Source: Arachidicoccus ginsenosidivorans (lineage in GTDB: Bacteria > Bacteroidota > Bacteroidia > Chitinophagales > Chitinophagaceae). From it: 64,000 nt of DNA. Made by a program: the position numbers and the translations under genes. Below the pieces are notes generated by a model. That model did not search any database. It saw only the letters and a program-made list of their open reading frames with translations, and was not told the DNA's origin. Where the stretch lies: the NCBI RefSeq assembly GCF_007971385.1, contig NZ_CP042434.1, positions 930,001 to 994,000 on the forward strand. The letters are read 5' to 3'. Below are positions 29,640-40,053 of this stretch, piece by piece (position 1 is the stretch's first letter; every line of letters starts with the position of its first letter).

Positions 29640-29703
29640 CAGCCAAGGAGGCATGTATGCACGCATCGTATTTGTGTTAAGAACCAGACAAAAAAGGCGT
29701 ATT

Positions 29704-30231
29704 ATGAAATCGTATAAAGAAATTGAAAAAAAACATAGTCCTGAAGAAATTGCGGAAGCGCTTGTTTTTCCAAACACGGATAGTATAAGTGAAAAAGAGG
29801 CTTTTATGTCCGAATTTCGGACTTTTAGAAAAACCTTATCAGAAAATCAGACGGAAAAGAATAAAAGAATTTCGCGTCTGCTTCAATTAAAATACTCAAT
29901 TGAAGACTACATCAATTCACCAAATTTTATGAAGGATCACTTCTTCGGATTTTTTCTGAAGGCGTATATCAATAGTCTAGGAATAAAAAATAAGGATTTC
30001 GCAGCTGCTATAGATATTGACCCTACAGAATTAAGTCAGATAATTAACAAGCATAGAAACCCCACGGATAAAATTATTTACAGATTGGACATACATTCAA
30101 ACAGGAATTTTCCGGCTGTGATGTGGTTTCGGATATTGGAAAAAGACAGGGAAGCTTTACTGTTGCACAATACTGAGTTAATTGAAAAAGAAAAAAGACA
30201 TGTAAAGCGAAAATTAGATTTTTCTTTTTAA
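29704..30231 (+). CDS. XRE-type helix-turn-helix antitoxin-like regulator
   Basis: About 175 residues from the ATG at 29704. The N-terminal half is charged and helical (SYKEIEKKHSPEEIAEALVFP). The helix-turn-helix is KNKDFAAAIDIDPTELSQIINKHRNPTDKII, followed by RLDIHSNRNFPAVMWFRILEKD. Bacteroidota proteins of this pattern commonly follow a BrnT-like toxin gene and act as its antitoxin. Here only a toxin tail (YYEIV) remains upstream, overlapping the start, so the regulator appears to be an orphaned antitoxin. The frame itself is intact. Confidence 0.65.
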   Translation: MKSYKEIEKKHSPEEIAEALVFPNTDSISEKEAFMSEFRTFRKTLSENQTEKNKRISRLLQLKYSIEDYINSPNFMKDHFFGFFLKAYINSLGIKNKDFAAAIDIDPTELSQIINKHRNPTDKIIYRLDIHSNRNFPAVMWFRILEKDREALLLHNTELIEKEKRHVKRKLDFSF

Positions 30232-30274
30232 TCCACTAGGATATCCTTTTGGTAAAAAAATAATCTTATCCAGT

Positions 30275-30308
30275 AAAAAATACCTGGGCATTAGTCCGGG
30301 TATTTTTT
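30275..30308. terminator. Stem-loop terminator
   Basis: AAAAAATACCTGG pairs with CCGGGTATTTTTT (one G-T pair), after the antitoxin-like gene; symmetrical, so it may also serve the convergent AsmA-like gene. Confidence 0.75.
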
Positions 30309-30445
30309 GCGTAGATATGCCCATCTGAGAAATCTGTCCGGTTAATTAATAAAATATTTAAACTGCTACTTTCTGGAATAAAGGTCTAATAGATGGCACA
30401 AAAAAGTAAAATAAAATAAGGGTTAAATTTAAGATAGAAGTTTGC

Positions 30446-32925
30446 CTACTTATCCTCTTTATCTCCATCCGGTCCCTTATGTAGCGGATCCCAAACAATT
30501 TTCACATCTCCGTTTTTATCATCTCTGGCTCTGAGATAAAGCACAATGCCTTTATTTTTTTTGGGTTTAAGTCCCTTCGCTTTTCGCTCTGCCACTTTTT
30601 GTGGGTTTCTAAGAGGTACAACAATACCAATATCCGTTCCCGGTCCAAATGCATAGGTTCCGTTCAGGCTTAGATTAATTGCACTGGACTCGATATTCAT
30701 TTCCGGGATAGATACTTTACCATTTTTAATGGTCAGCACATTGCTCACTGGTTCAAAATAAATATGATCCAGGTTGCGTTTTCTAAACACAAATTTCTGA
30801 ATGGTTTCAAAAGGCGCAAAATTAATAAGTTCACCGTTTTAAGTTTAAAAGAGACCTTTCCCGATAAACTCTTTTTAACGATGGCGGATTGATTATTTAA
30901 TTTGCCCGCAATATTAATTTTTCCTGAAAAATCACCCGCAATATTTTTTGAGGTCAGTGTTTTCTGCCCCAGATTATCCAGACCATAAAATAATTTAGAG
31001 GTGTTGATCCCATTTAAATTCGCCATCAGTTTAAAGGGCACTTCCGTCAGATCTGGTTCCATAGAAACAGCTGCATCTAATGACCCGTCCGCAAATTGCA
31101 TGGTGAGTGGCGCCAGTTTTATTTTATTTTGATCCAACTCCAGGACACCCTTCACATTTTTTGCCGTAAAAGAACTATAATATAAACGGTTGACAGAAGC
31201 GTTAATTTTCATAGCACTGGTTTCCATGAGCAAGGCCAACCTTTCGTTGACCTTATGATATTGTCTTCGCTGCTGGGCAGCCGATTTATTGCCTTTTACC
31301 TGTGTTAATCCCTTAAATTCAGCCAGATTCAGGGTATCACTGTGTAAATACCACTCAAAGGAGGCTTTTTGAGGATCATCAAAATAAACATTTAAAAACT
31401 GGCGGGCAATCCCATGAAGTTCTATGTCACTATTGCCTGTTGAAAGTGTACTATTATTGATCACCAGATCCGATCCATTAAAATCCAGATCTATATTGCC
31501 TTCCGTAAAGTGAATCTGATGCGGCACATAAGTAAACGCTGCATTTTTTATTTTAAGTCCCCCTATAATTTGATGCCCAAGGGTATCATGGGTCGCTACC
31601 CCGCCGTGATAATGTATCTTTAGATCCGCCGAGCCTTTGGTGAAATTAAAGGTTTGATTCAGGGCGGTGTTGAGTCTGGCCACAGGAAAACCGCTTCTTA
31701 GCTGAAAATCAAGCAAAGGATGTTTTAAATTCAAAAGCTGAATACTATCGGCAATAATTGGAATATCTAAATAATTGGCTGTCAAGTGATTGACCGTAAC
31801 AGCTGAATTATCATCCCCTCTGCCACGACCTGGCACCACTTCATTATTAAAAGAGCCGGCGAAACTGGCATTTTTAAGTACACCAAAATTAGTCTGAAAA
31901 TCATTGCTTGTGGTCTGCCAACGGGCATGTACCAGTGGCGTATCAGGAGAAGTAAATTTACCATTTAAGGAAACCTGCAGCGCAATGTCCTTGGATAAAT
32001 TAAATCGTTTTAATTTATCAGCAATACTTTTACTTAGAATGGACAGGCTTTCCTTATAGCTGATCTTTGCTGCATCCACCTCTATTTTAAACCCAGGCTT
32101 CTGACTTTTAAAATCGAAGGTGGCGGATAATTTCATGGGGGTGCCTCCGATTAACAGTTGCTGGAAAGGCAACTGTAACTGTCCTTTTTCTCTGTCAAAA
32201 ACCAGCCGCATCTTTCCTTTAAAATCCTTATCCGTCAGATAACCACCCTTTGCCAGGTTAAACCCAAGCTGACCAATATGCATCCAGGTCTTGGCCACTA
32301 TATGCATCACATTGTTTCTTTCAGTGCTGGCCCCGTCAAATTCTTTAATCAGCACTTGTATTTTTTTGTTCTTGATTTTATGGTCAAATGTAAATAGTAT
32401 ATTATCCAGGCTAAAACTGGCAATATGGACTTCCTTTTTATTTTTTTTAGGTTTGGAACCGGGCTTTTTCTTTAACAAATACCCATTGGTAAAGCCTGTA
32501 GAATCTGTAAACAGATTAATTTGTCCATCCCTTAAGGTTATTTTACTTACCTGTGGATTGCCCCCAATGAGTGAAAACAGATTAAACTTTACATAAACCG
32601 ATTTAAATTGCATGAGTGGCCTGTGGTTACCCTTGTCCGTGCTATCACTTAGCGCCACATCCTGTAATTCTAAAGCAACATCCGGGAAACCTTTGAAAAA
32701 TGCCGGATCCATATCCCGGATTGTAAATTTCCCATCAATATGTTCACTGACAGAACTCGTTAATCGCTCCAGCAATTGTTGTTTATGGTTATTGATATAC
32801 CAACCCGCCAGCAGCCAAACAATGATGAGTAGCAATATCAGGCCACCGACAGAAATTGCAGCAATTCTTGCCCACCTTGGGGATTTAGGCGGGAATTTGC
32901 GTGGAGATTTGGTTGCTGTTTCCAT
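30446..32925 (-). CDS. AsmA-like envelope protein (frameshift near 30826)
   Basis: About 826 residues when joined. One N-terminal transmembrane helix (WARIAAISVGGLILLLIIVWLL) is followed by a long periplasmic beta-rich region with AsmA-type repeats (HIDGKFTIRDMDPAFFKGFPDVAL near the start, KLNNQSAIVKKSLSGKVSF near the end). AsmA/TamB-like proteins form hydrophobic grooves thought to carry phospholipids towards the outer membrane. The C-terminal 115 residues lie in another frame; one missing base in minus-strand AACTTATTAAT (expected AACTTAATTAAT) explains the break. Confidence 0.82.
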
Positions 32926-33056
32926 GTTATTTTCCAGTGTTATCGGGTTGATGCTAATTGAGCCGCTCTAAGAACTGTTTTGCAAAGTACATCAAGGATC
33001 AGGTAATTTAAAACCCGCAGTACCTGGTTACCTTAAAGTACTTCACAATTTGCCTG

Positions 33057-33413
33057 CTAATGTTGCCAGTCAACAGCATCATAGGTAGCCTCATCAAAAC
33101 CGATTGCAATTACTTTGCCATCTAATTCAATTAGCGGCCTTTTGATCACGCTGGTCTTGGCAATGGCCAGATCAAAAGCTGCCGATTTATTGGTGATACT
33201 TTCTTTGGTCTGGTCATCCAACGCACGCCAGGTCGTTCCTTTTTTATTGATTAAAGGTTCCCATCCAATCTGGCTGGCCCAATTAGACAATATTTTTTTA
33301 GTCACACCCGCTTTCTTATAATCATGGAAAATATAAGGCACCTGATGGCCATTTAGATAATCCAGCGCTTTTTTAACGGTATTGCAGTTTTTAATGCCAT
33401 AAACGGTATACAT
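33057..33413 (-). CDS. ArsC/Spx-family reductase-like protein
   Basis: 118 residues from the ATG at 33413; a longer frame to 33533 overlaps pdxJ and has no family support. It has the thioredoxin-fold N-terminus MYTVYGIKNCNTVKKALDYL with one Cys, INKKGTTWR, and the C-terminal SVIKRPLIELDGKVIAIGF, matching the YffB/ArsC-like group. The family includes glutathione-linked arsenate reductases and Spx regulators; YffB-type members have no proven substrate. It lies 25 bp after pdxJ on the same strand. Confidence 0.87.
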   Translation of the reverse strand: MYTVYGIKNCNTVKKALDYLNGHQVPYIFHDYKKAGVTKKILSNWASQIGWEPLINKKGTTWRALDDQTKESITNKSAAFDLAIAKTSVIKRPLIELDGKVIAIGFDEATYDAVDWQH

Positions 33414-33438
33414 AGGAATGTTTTTATAGGTGAAAAGT

Positions 33439-34188
33439 TTAGGATGGGCTAACCACTGCAGCCGCAGTGGTAGTAGCCAGTCTTCTTCTATACATCTGAA
33501 TGGTATTTTCCAGCCCCAGATAAAGTGCGTCACAGATCAAAGCATGTCCAATGGAAACTTCATCCAGAAAAGGTATATTGTCTTTAAAGAATTTCAAATT
33601 ACTTAGATCCAGATCATGACCGGCATTTAAACCCAGGTTTAGCGATTTTGCTTTCTCAGCTGCAATAATATAAGGAGCAACTGCCTTTGCCCGGTTTTTC
33701 ATAAATTCCCGTGCATAGCTTTCTGTATATAACTCCACACGGTCTGCGCCTGTAGTGGCGGCTGCGGCCACCATTTCCTCCACAGGATCCACAAAAAGGC
33801 TGACCCGGATGCCTACTTTTTTAAATATGGCCACCATCTCTTTAAGGTAGTCCTGATGTTTAATTGTGTCCCAACCGTGATTGCTGGTAATCTGACCGGC
33901 ACTGTCCGGAACCAGGGTGACTTGATGGGGCTGCACTTCCAGGACCAGATCTATAAATTTCTGCTCCTGGCAATTCCCTTCAACATTGAATTCAACCTGA
34001 ATATTTTTTCTGATGGCCCTAACATCACTGTAACGTATATGCCTTTCATCCGGGCGCGGATGAACGGTAATGCCCTGTGCACCAAAACGTTGAGCGTCAA
34101 TAGCGGCTGCCAGCACATCTGGGTTGTCCCCGCCACGACTATTACGCAAAACGGCAATTTTATTTATATTTACACTAAGTTTGGTCAT
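33439..34188 (-). CDS. pdxJ: Pyridoxine 5'-phosphate synthase
   Basis: 249 residues. Residues 1-50 read MTKLSVNINKIAVLRNSRGGDNP and then ITVHPRPDERHI, the PdxJ phosphate and substrate-binding signature. VELYTE and GLNAGHDLDLSNL complete the TIM barrel. It joins 3-amino-2-oxopropyl phosphate with 1-deoxy-D-xylulose 5-phosphate to form pyridoxine 5'-phosphate (DXP-dependent vitamin B6 route). The last residues (RRLATTTAAAVV) are a short unstructured tail. Confidence 0.97.
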   Translation of the reverse strand: MTKLSVNINKIAVLRNSRGGDNPDVLAAAIDAQRFGAQGITVHPRPDERHIRYSDVRAIRKNIQVEFNVEGNCQEQKFIDLVLEVQPHQVTLVPDSAGQITSNHGWDTIKHQDYLKEMVAIFKKVGIRVSLFVDPVEEMVAAAATTGADRVELYTESYAREFMKNRAKAVAPYIIAAEKAKSLNLGLNAGHDLDLSNLKFFKDNIPFLDEVSIGHALICDALYLGLENTIQMYRRRLATTTAAAVVSPS

Positions 34189-34385
34189 ACTTATATTGAT
34201 TTTACTTCTGACAATGATTTTGAATGGATGATAGAGCAGACTCTGAGTGAATCCCCTCCATTGTAATTAGGATGCAATTTGGGTGATTTAGAGCAGGCTC
34301 TACTCAAAGTTACATTAAAATTAATCAAAAATTTAGAGCCACCTTTCGTATTATTGCAAACAAACCTATTTTTTCAGTAAATTAT

Positions 34386-35234
34386 ATGCTACAGAAAACC
34401 TTTGAATTACAAGCAGCAGCCCCAAAAAGCCGTATTCTACAAATTGAATTAGGCCATCAGCATGTAACCATAAATACATTTAATAAGGATTTTAATCCTG
34501 TCTTTCAGCTGGAGCACTTTAATTTTAAGCCCCAGGGTGGCAAAGATGGGCTGGACTGGCAAAGTCTTTTGAAGGACCTCAAAAGTCAGTCTGCCATTTT
34601 ATCTGCAGATAGTCCTTCTGAAAAAGTACTGATCACCTGGGAAAATGATCTGGTACAACCTGTCCCTACTGCATTATTCAAACCGGAGACCAAAGAGGGC
34701 TATTTTCAATACTACAAAGAAAGCATCACGGCCGAACCCACTGATTATAAACACCTAATAGATCCAACAGCCGAATATCAATTTGTATATAGTGTACCTT
34801 TAAGCGCCTTTGACTGCCTTAATGAGGACTATCCAGGTGCTACGCATCAGCACAAACAAGCCGCCATTACCCGTAAATTAAGCAGTTTTACAGATCATTA
34901 TCCTTTAAAAGCTTTACTGGTATTTTACCAGGATCATTTTATTTTAACTACCTTTGCCCAGGAGCGCTTGCAATTAATAATTTCCCGGCCTTTCAATCAT
35001 GGAGCAGATATTGTCTATCATCTGCTAAGTGCTATCAAGGAAGCTGGGGTAAGTCCAGATCAGTGTTGTGTCTATTTATCAGGGCTGATTGATGGCGACT
35101 CTCAACTTTTTAAGGAAATCTATAAATTTGTCCCGGTCATTGATGTGGACAGAATGGATAATATGGCGTATTTAACAGACCACCCGGATTATCCTTCGCA
35201 TTTCTTTGTACCTTTTTATAAATATGTCCAGTAA
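34386..35234 (+). CDS. DUF3822 family protein
   Basis: 282 residues. It resembles the Bacteroidota DUF3822 family by its N-terminal SRILQIELGHQHVTI, central ALLVFYQDHFILTTF and DIVYHLLSAIKEAGVSPDQC near the end. No signal peptide or membrane segment is seen. In many Bacteroidota it sits directly before rsmD, as here (31 bp gap), so it may be a ribosome or cell-envelope accessory factor; the function is unknown. Confidence 0.85.
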   Translation: MLQKTFELQAAAPKSRILQIELGHQHVTINTFNKDFNPVFQLEHFNFKPQGGKDGLDWQSLLKDLKSQSAILSADSPSEKVLITWENDLVQPVPTALFKPETKEGYFQYYKESITAEPTDYKHLIDPTAEYQFVYSVPLSAFDCLNEDYPGATHQHKQAAITRKLSSFTDHYPLKALLVFYQDHFILTTFAQERLQLIISRPFNHGADIVYHLLSAIKEAGVSPDQCCVYLSGLIDGDSQLFKEIYKFVPVIDVDRMDNMAYLTDHPDYPSHFFVPFYKYVQ

Positions 35235-35265
35235 AGTCTGGATTTAAGCAATTTGGATAAATAAT

Positions 35266-35832
35266 ATGAGAATTATATCCGGCATATACGGTGGCAGAAG
35301 AATTAAGCCCCCTGCTAAAATGCCCCATACAAGACCTACAACGGATATTGCCAAGGAAGGGCTATTTAACATCCTCAATAACCGTATGGCTTTTGAGGAT
35401 ATCAAAACGCTCGATCTTTTTGGTGGCACTGGCTGCATTAGTTATGAACTGGCCTCCAGAGGGGCAACAGATTTAACTATTATAGAAAAGGATGCCATTA
35501 TGAGCCAGTTTATCCAGAAAAATATGGAAATGTTACAGGTGGAAGGGGCAAGGGTTCTGCGTCTGGATGTTTTTCAGTTTATTGAAAGCTGTACAGATCA
35601 ATACGATTTTATCTTTGCAGGTCCACCATATGCACTGGGAACTATTGACGAACTCCCCCGGCAAATCGTTATGGGCGGCTTAATAGCACCGGATGGATAT
35701 TTTGTATTGGAGCATACGCCACGTAATAATTATGAGGGGTTTGCCGGTTTTGAGATGCAGCGCAATTACGGCACTACAGTATTCTCCTTTTTTAGGGCAA
35801 CAAACCCAAAAAGCGAGCCTACTGAACAGTAG
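35266..35832 (+). CDS. rsmD: RsmD-like 16S rRNA (guanine966-N2)-methyltransferase
   Basis: 188 residues. It has MRIISGIYGGRRIKPP at the N-terminus, the R-P-T-T-D substrate motif (RPTTDIAKEGLFNIL) and the SAM-binding DLFGGTGCISYELASRGA (49-66). Catalytic motif IV is written FAGPPYAL (near 119), where the family has (D/N)PPY, so the Asp or Asn that positions the target amino group is Gly here. A one-base change GAT to GGT would explain it. Otherwise the fold looks complete. It lies between the DUF3822 and cyclo-ligase genes. Confidence 0.88.
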   Translation: MRIISGIYGGRRIKPPAKMPHTRPTTDIAKEGLFNILNNRMAFEDIKTLDLFGGTGCISYELASRGATDLTIIEKDAIMSQFIQKNMEMLQVEGARVLRLDVFQFIESCTDQYDFIFAGPPYALGTIDELPRQIVMGGLIAPDGYFVLEHTPRNNYEGFAGFEMQRNYGTTVFSFFRATNPKSEPTEQ

Positions 35833-35892
35833 CGCCTGGCTTAGGCAAAAATTAAATCTATTATTCCGATTTATCCTGCAAACAAATTTATC

Positions 35893-36492
35893 ATGGAAAT
35901 TCTTCGCAGTTTTAAAAAAAAGGCACTCCGCCCCTACTATAAGCACCTTCGGGCCAGCCTGGACAGGGAGAATTTGATAAAGATGAACCAACAGATAATG
36001 ACCCAGTTTCTGAAACTACCTATCAGAGACAAGGACTATAAATATGCGTTAAGCTATTTGCCGATTACCATGACCAATGAGGTTGACACGGCGCCTTTTA
36101 ATCATTATCTGCTCCATTATGTTGAGCCGTCCATTCAGGTGGCCTTTCCCAGGACAAATTTCAGGACCCTGAAAATGGAGGCGGTGTTACCTGACCAGGA
36201 GGCCAGGTTAACCCAAAAATGGCTAAAACTCATGGAACCAGATAAAGGATTGATACTGGATCCCCGGCAAATTGACCTGGTTTTGATGCCACTTTTAATA
36301 TTTGATGTAAAAGGCAACCGGGTGGGATACGGAAAAGGGTTTTATGATCGGTATCTGTCTAAATGCCGCCAGGATATCTTAAAAATCGGGCTGAGCTACC
36401 TGCCAGCCATCAACAGAATCGAGGATGTTGATCCCTTTGATATACCTTTAGACTATTGTGCAACTCCAGAAAGGTTATATGACTTTACCTAA
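35893..36492 (+). CDS. 5-formyltetrahydrofolate cyclo-ligase
   Basis: 199 residues. It has the N-terminal KKALRPYYKHLRASL helix, ALSYLPITMTNEVDT, DLVLMPLLIFDVKGNRVGYGKGFYDRYL with the ATP- and Mg-binding GYGKGFYDR, and a C-terminal IPLDYCATPERLY. It converts 5-formyl-THF to 5,10-methenyl-THF using ATP, in cytoplasmic one-carbon metabolism. Its 3' end overlaps the proposed lpxK start by 14 bp, which suggests translational coupling. Confidence 0.95.
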   Translation: MEILRSFKKKALRPYYKHLRASLDRENLIKMNQQIMTQFLKLPIRDKDYKYALSYLPITMTNEVDTAPFNHYLLHYVEPSIQVAFPRTNFRTLKMEAVLPDQEARLTQKWLKLMEPDKGLILDPRQIDLVLMPLLIFDVKGNRVGYGKGFYDRYLSKCRQDILKIGLSYLPAINRIEDVDPFDIPLDYCATPERLYDFT

Positions 36493-37557
36493 AGGCCGTT
36501 TAAATTTTTGGGGGTATATACTACTTCCCTTTCCTGGCCCCTAGCCCTGATCTATGGTGGGGTGATCCGTCTGCGGCACCTGCTGTATAATAAAGGGATA
36601 TTGCCTACCCGTAATTTTGACCTCCCCATTATCTGTGTCGGGAATCTCTCTACAGGCGGCACCGGAAAAACCCCAACGGTTCTCTATCTATTGGATTTGT
36701 TAGGGGATCAAAAAGTGGCGACCTTAAGCAGGGGGTATAAACGCAAAACAAAGGGATTTTTGATCGCTAACAATGATACGGGGCCAGCTGATCTAGGTGA
36801 TGAGCCTCATTTATTCCATCAGCAGTTCCCAGAGGCCATTGTAAGTGTCGGAGAAGACCGGTGTGCCGCTGTGGATCAACTTATGCATTTACCCGACCCG
36901 CCAGAGGTGATCATACTTGACGATGGCTTTCAGCACCGCAGGCTTCGCCCTGGGTTTTCGATTATCCTGACCGATTATAGTCGGCTGTTTTCCAGGGATT
37001 ATCTACTGCCCACCGGGCAGTTAAGGGACATCCGTAAAGCAGCTAAAAGGGCCCAAATGATCGTTGTGACCAAATGTCCGACCGACTTAGCTACGGCAGA
37101 TAAAGAAAAATTAACCAACGAACTGTGTAAGTACGGGCCAAAAATTGTACTTTTCAGTTATATTCATTATCAAAAACCGCTTTCTTTAACATCCGGTTCG
37201 GTAGCAGATTTAAGTGGACCCGTGCATATTTTGCTCCTGCATGGAATTGCAAGACCAAAATCCCTTAGAGAATATGTCCGCCAGCTGGATCCTGATTTTA
37301 AAGAAATGGCCTATGAAGATCATCATGACTATACTACCGCAGATATTCAAAACATCAAAAATGCCTTCCGGCAGCTTCCTGAAGGTAGGCGGATGGTATT
37401 GACGACCGAGAAAGACAGTGTCAAACTCAGACAGTTTGATCATTTAACGGCAGCATTGCCGATTTATATACTACCCATAAAACTGGATTTTTTATTCCAG
37501 GGGGAAGGGATCTTTAACGAACAGATCCTTGCATTCACTCATAACTACAAGCATTAA
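36479..37557 (+). CDS. lpxK: Tetraacyldisaccharide 4'-kinase (frameshift near 36531)
   Basis: About 359 residues when joined. From ATG 36479 the frame reads MTLPKGRLNFWGYILLPF; one T missing in a TTT run (36530-36532) then shifts it, and the protein continues WPLALIYGGVIRLRHLLYN. Without this repair the only start in the long frame is a TTG at 36508 giving an atypical N-terminus. The P-loop-like ICVGNLSTGGTGKTP, LSRGYKR, and ILDDGFQHR motifs are typical of LpxK. It phosphorylates the 4' position of the lipid A disaccharide at the inner membrane. It is followed by rnr with 2 bp between. Confidence 0.9.
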
Positions 37558-37559
37558 TT

Positions 37560-39908
37560 ATGTCAAAAGACAAAAGAAATACGAAAATTAAAAATAAACA
37601 AAAGACCAGGAGTCCACAGGCCAGCAAGGCGGCCGGCACCTTGGTTGGTACACTGGATATTACCCGTAGCGGTATGGGCTATGTAATTTTGAAAGACCCA
37701 GACCTGAAAGACATCATGGTTCGGTATCCGGATCAGGCAACCGCCCTGCACGGAGATACCGTGGAGGTTAAAATTACAAAGGTAAGCGCTACCACCGGCC
37801 GTCGGGAAGGCAAGATTACCAAATTAATCAAAAGGCATCAGACAGAATTTATCGGCACCTTAAGCGTTTCTGAAAACTATGCTTTTTTTATAGCTAATTC
37901 TGTCGCCCCTATGCCGGATTTTTATATCCCCAGAGGCAAATACCAGAATCTCCCCAGCGGCACCAAAGTCATTGTCCGATTAACCAACTGGGATAAACGT
38001 AGCAGAAAGCCAGAAGGCGTCGTGGTATCTAGTGTCAGCCCGGAAAAGGAAAATGACTTCGCCATGAAAACCTTACTCACCAATAATGGGTTTACTATTG
38101 GCTTTTCTGAGCAGGTACAGCAGGAAACGGCGGCGCTCCCTACAGTGATTTCTGAAGAAGAGATCAGTAAAAGGAAGGATTTTAGAGAAACCCTGACTTT
38201 CACCATTGATCCGGCAGATGCCAAGGATTTTGATGATGCCATTTCCTTCAAAAAAATAGATCGCACTTGGTATGAAGTGGGTGTACATATAGCCGATGTA
38301 AGTCATTACGTAAGACCGGGCAGCGAACTGGATAAGGAAGCAGCACTCAGGGCTACCTCTGTGTATCTTCCAGACCGTGTAAATCCGATGCTGCCTGAGC
38401 AAATATCCAATGTGCTTTGTTCCCTCAGACCGGGAGAGGAAAAACTGAGCTTTTCTGCTGTGTTTATTATAAATAAGAAGGGTCAGGTTAAAGATACCTG
38501 GATCGGCAAGACAGTCATACATTCCGATCATCGCTATACCTATGAAGACGTTCAGGAGATTATTGAAGGCGCCAAAGGTCCTTATCAAAAGGAGATTCTA
38601 TGGATGAAGGACATGACTCAAACACTCAGAGAACAGCGGTTTAATAAAGGAGCCATTAACTTTTCGTCCCAGGAAGTAAAATTTAAACTGGACGAAAACG
38701 GCAAGCCTATTGGCATTGAGATTAAAGAAAGCAAACCCGCCCATCAGTTGGTAGAAGAAATGATGCTTTTGGCAAATAAGGCGGTAGCTACATATGCCTC
38801 CTCCATAAAAATTGGCGATAAGCCGCTTCCTTTCCCTTACCGGGTGCATGACCAACCGGATGAAGAAAAATTTGCCAGTTTTGTCCCCTTTGCCCGTAAA
38901 TACGGATACACCTTTGACACCAGTACGCCCGAAAAAATAGCCAAAAGCTTTAATGAAATGCTGGCGCAAGCAAAGGGGAAACCTGAACAACATTTGTTGG
39001 AGCAACTAGGCGTCAGAACGATGGCCAAAGCGGTTTATACAACCGAAAATATTGGACACTATGGGCTTGGGTTTGAAGACTATTGTCATTTTACCTCTCC
39101 CATCAGACGTTATCCGGATGTACTTGTACATCGCATCATTGAAAGCTGCCTGGCTGGGCATCCTATCATAGACAAACAACTGGAAGAAAAATGTAAACAT
39201 TGCAGTGAAAGGGAGCGTGCGGCGATGGAATGTGAAAGAGCCGGCAACAAATACAAACAGGTTGAATATATGCAACAGTTTGTAGGGGAGACTTTCCCGG
39301 GTGTTGTTTCTGGAGTAGCTGAATTTGGCTTCTGGGTAGAGACTGTCCATGAAAAATGCGAAGGTCTTGTCAGCGTCCATACCTTAATGGAGCCTTATGA
39401 CTATATTCCTTCAGAATATATGTTACAGGCTGAATTTTCTAAGCGGAAAATTCAGATGGGCGATCCGGTAACCATACAGGTCGTATCTGCTAATCTAGAC
39501 AAACGCCAAATGGATTACCACCTGATCGATCCAAGTTTCCAGGCTAATACCCAAACAAAAGGCGCTTCAAAGAGCAAAGGTGGTAAATCACAAGGAGGTA
39601 AATCTTCCAGGAAGTCAACAAAAGAAGGCAAAAGACAAAAGGAGTCAGCAAATACCCAGGCTGCAGACAGCGCAAACAGCAATACTAAAGACACCACCAG
39701 TCAGCACCAAAAAACAAATAAAAGAGGCAGGAAGGCTGAAGCAGCTCAATCAGAAACGAAAGACAAAAAGGTAGTCAAGGTTGTCCAAAAGCGGGCAAAA
39801 AACAGCGAAGAATTACCAGTGTCTATTGAAGGAGCCTCCACTGTTAAAAAGAAAAAGGCCACAAGTAAGCCCAAATCCAGTAAAGTTGGCCAGAAAAAGG
39901 AAAAATAG
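37560..39908 (+). CDS. rnr: Ribonuclease R
   Basis: 782 residues. Cold-shock domains come first (about 25-170), then the RNB catalytic domain with FTIDPADAKDFDDAISF (Mg-binding Asp residues near 217-227) and the FTSPIRRYPDVLVHR signature, then an S1 domain (about 575-655, FPGVVSGVAEFGFWVE). The last 120 residues are a Lys/Ser/Gln-rich low-complexity tail that should bind RNA non-specifically. This 3'-5' exonuclease degrades structured RNA. It is the last gene of the run starting at 34386. Confidence 0.97.
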   Translation: MSKDKRNTKIKNKQKTRSPQASKAAGTLVGTLDITRSGMGYVILKDPDLKDIMVRYPDQATALHGDTVEVKITKVSATTGRREGKITKLIKRHQTEFIGTLSVSENYAFFIANSVAPMPDFYIPRGKYQNLPSGTKVIVRLTNWDKRSRKPEGVVVSSVSPEKENDFAMKTLLTNNGFTIGFSEQVQQETAALPTVISEEEISKRKDFRETLTFTIDPADAKDFDDAISFKKIDRTWYEVGVHIADVSHYVRPGSELDKEAALRATSVYLPDRVNPMLPEQISNVLCSLRPGEEKLSFSAVFIINKKGQVKDTWIGKTVIHSDHRYTYEDVQEIIEGAKGPYQKEILWMKDMTQTLREQRFNKGAINFSSQEVKFKLDENGKPIGIEIKESKPAHQLVEEMMLLANKAVATYASSIKIGDKPLPFPYRVHDQPDEEKFASFVPFARKYGYTFDTSTPEKIAKSFNEMLAQAKGKPEQHLLEQLGVRTMAKAVYTTENIGHYGLGFEDYCHFTSPIRRYPDVLVHRIIESCLAGHPIIDKQLEEKCKHCSERERAAMECERAGNKYKQVEYMQQFVGETFPGVVSGVAEFGFWVETVHEKCEGLVSVHTLMEPYDYIPSEYMLQAEFSKRKIQMGDPVTIQVVSANLDKRQMDYHLIDPSFQANTQTKGASKSKGGKSQGGKSSRKSTKEGKRQKESANTQAADSANSNTKDTTSQHQKTNKRGRKAEAAQSETKDKKVVKVVQKRAKNSEELPVSIEGASTVKKKKATSKPKSSKVGQKKEK

Positions 39909-39934
39909 ACGGTTAATCCACTTTGATAATATTA

Positions 39935-39965
39935 AAGGGGCTGTCCGGAAGGCGGCCCTTTTTCT
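39935..39965 (+). terminator. Terminator after rnr
   Basis: GGGCTG pairs with CGGCCC (one G-T pair) and is followed by TTTTTC, 26 bp after the rnr stop. Confidence 0.65.
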
Positions 39966-40053
39966 TTATTCATTATTTACTTGCAAAAGCATACAATAAA
40001 AAACATAAATAAAAACAACAACTTGGATATTCAGATAATACTTGCCGAACTTA

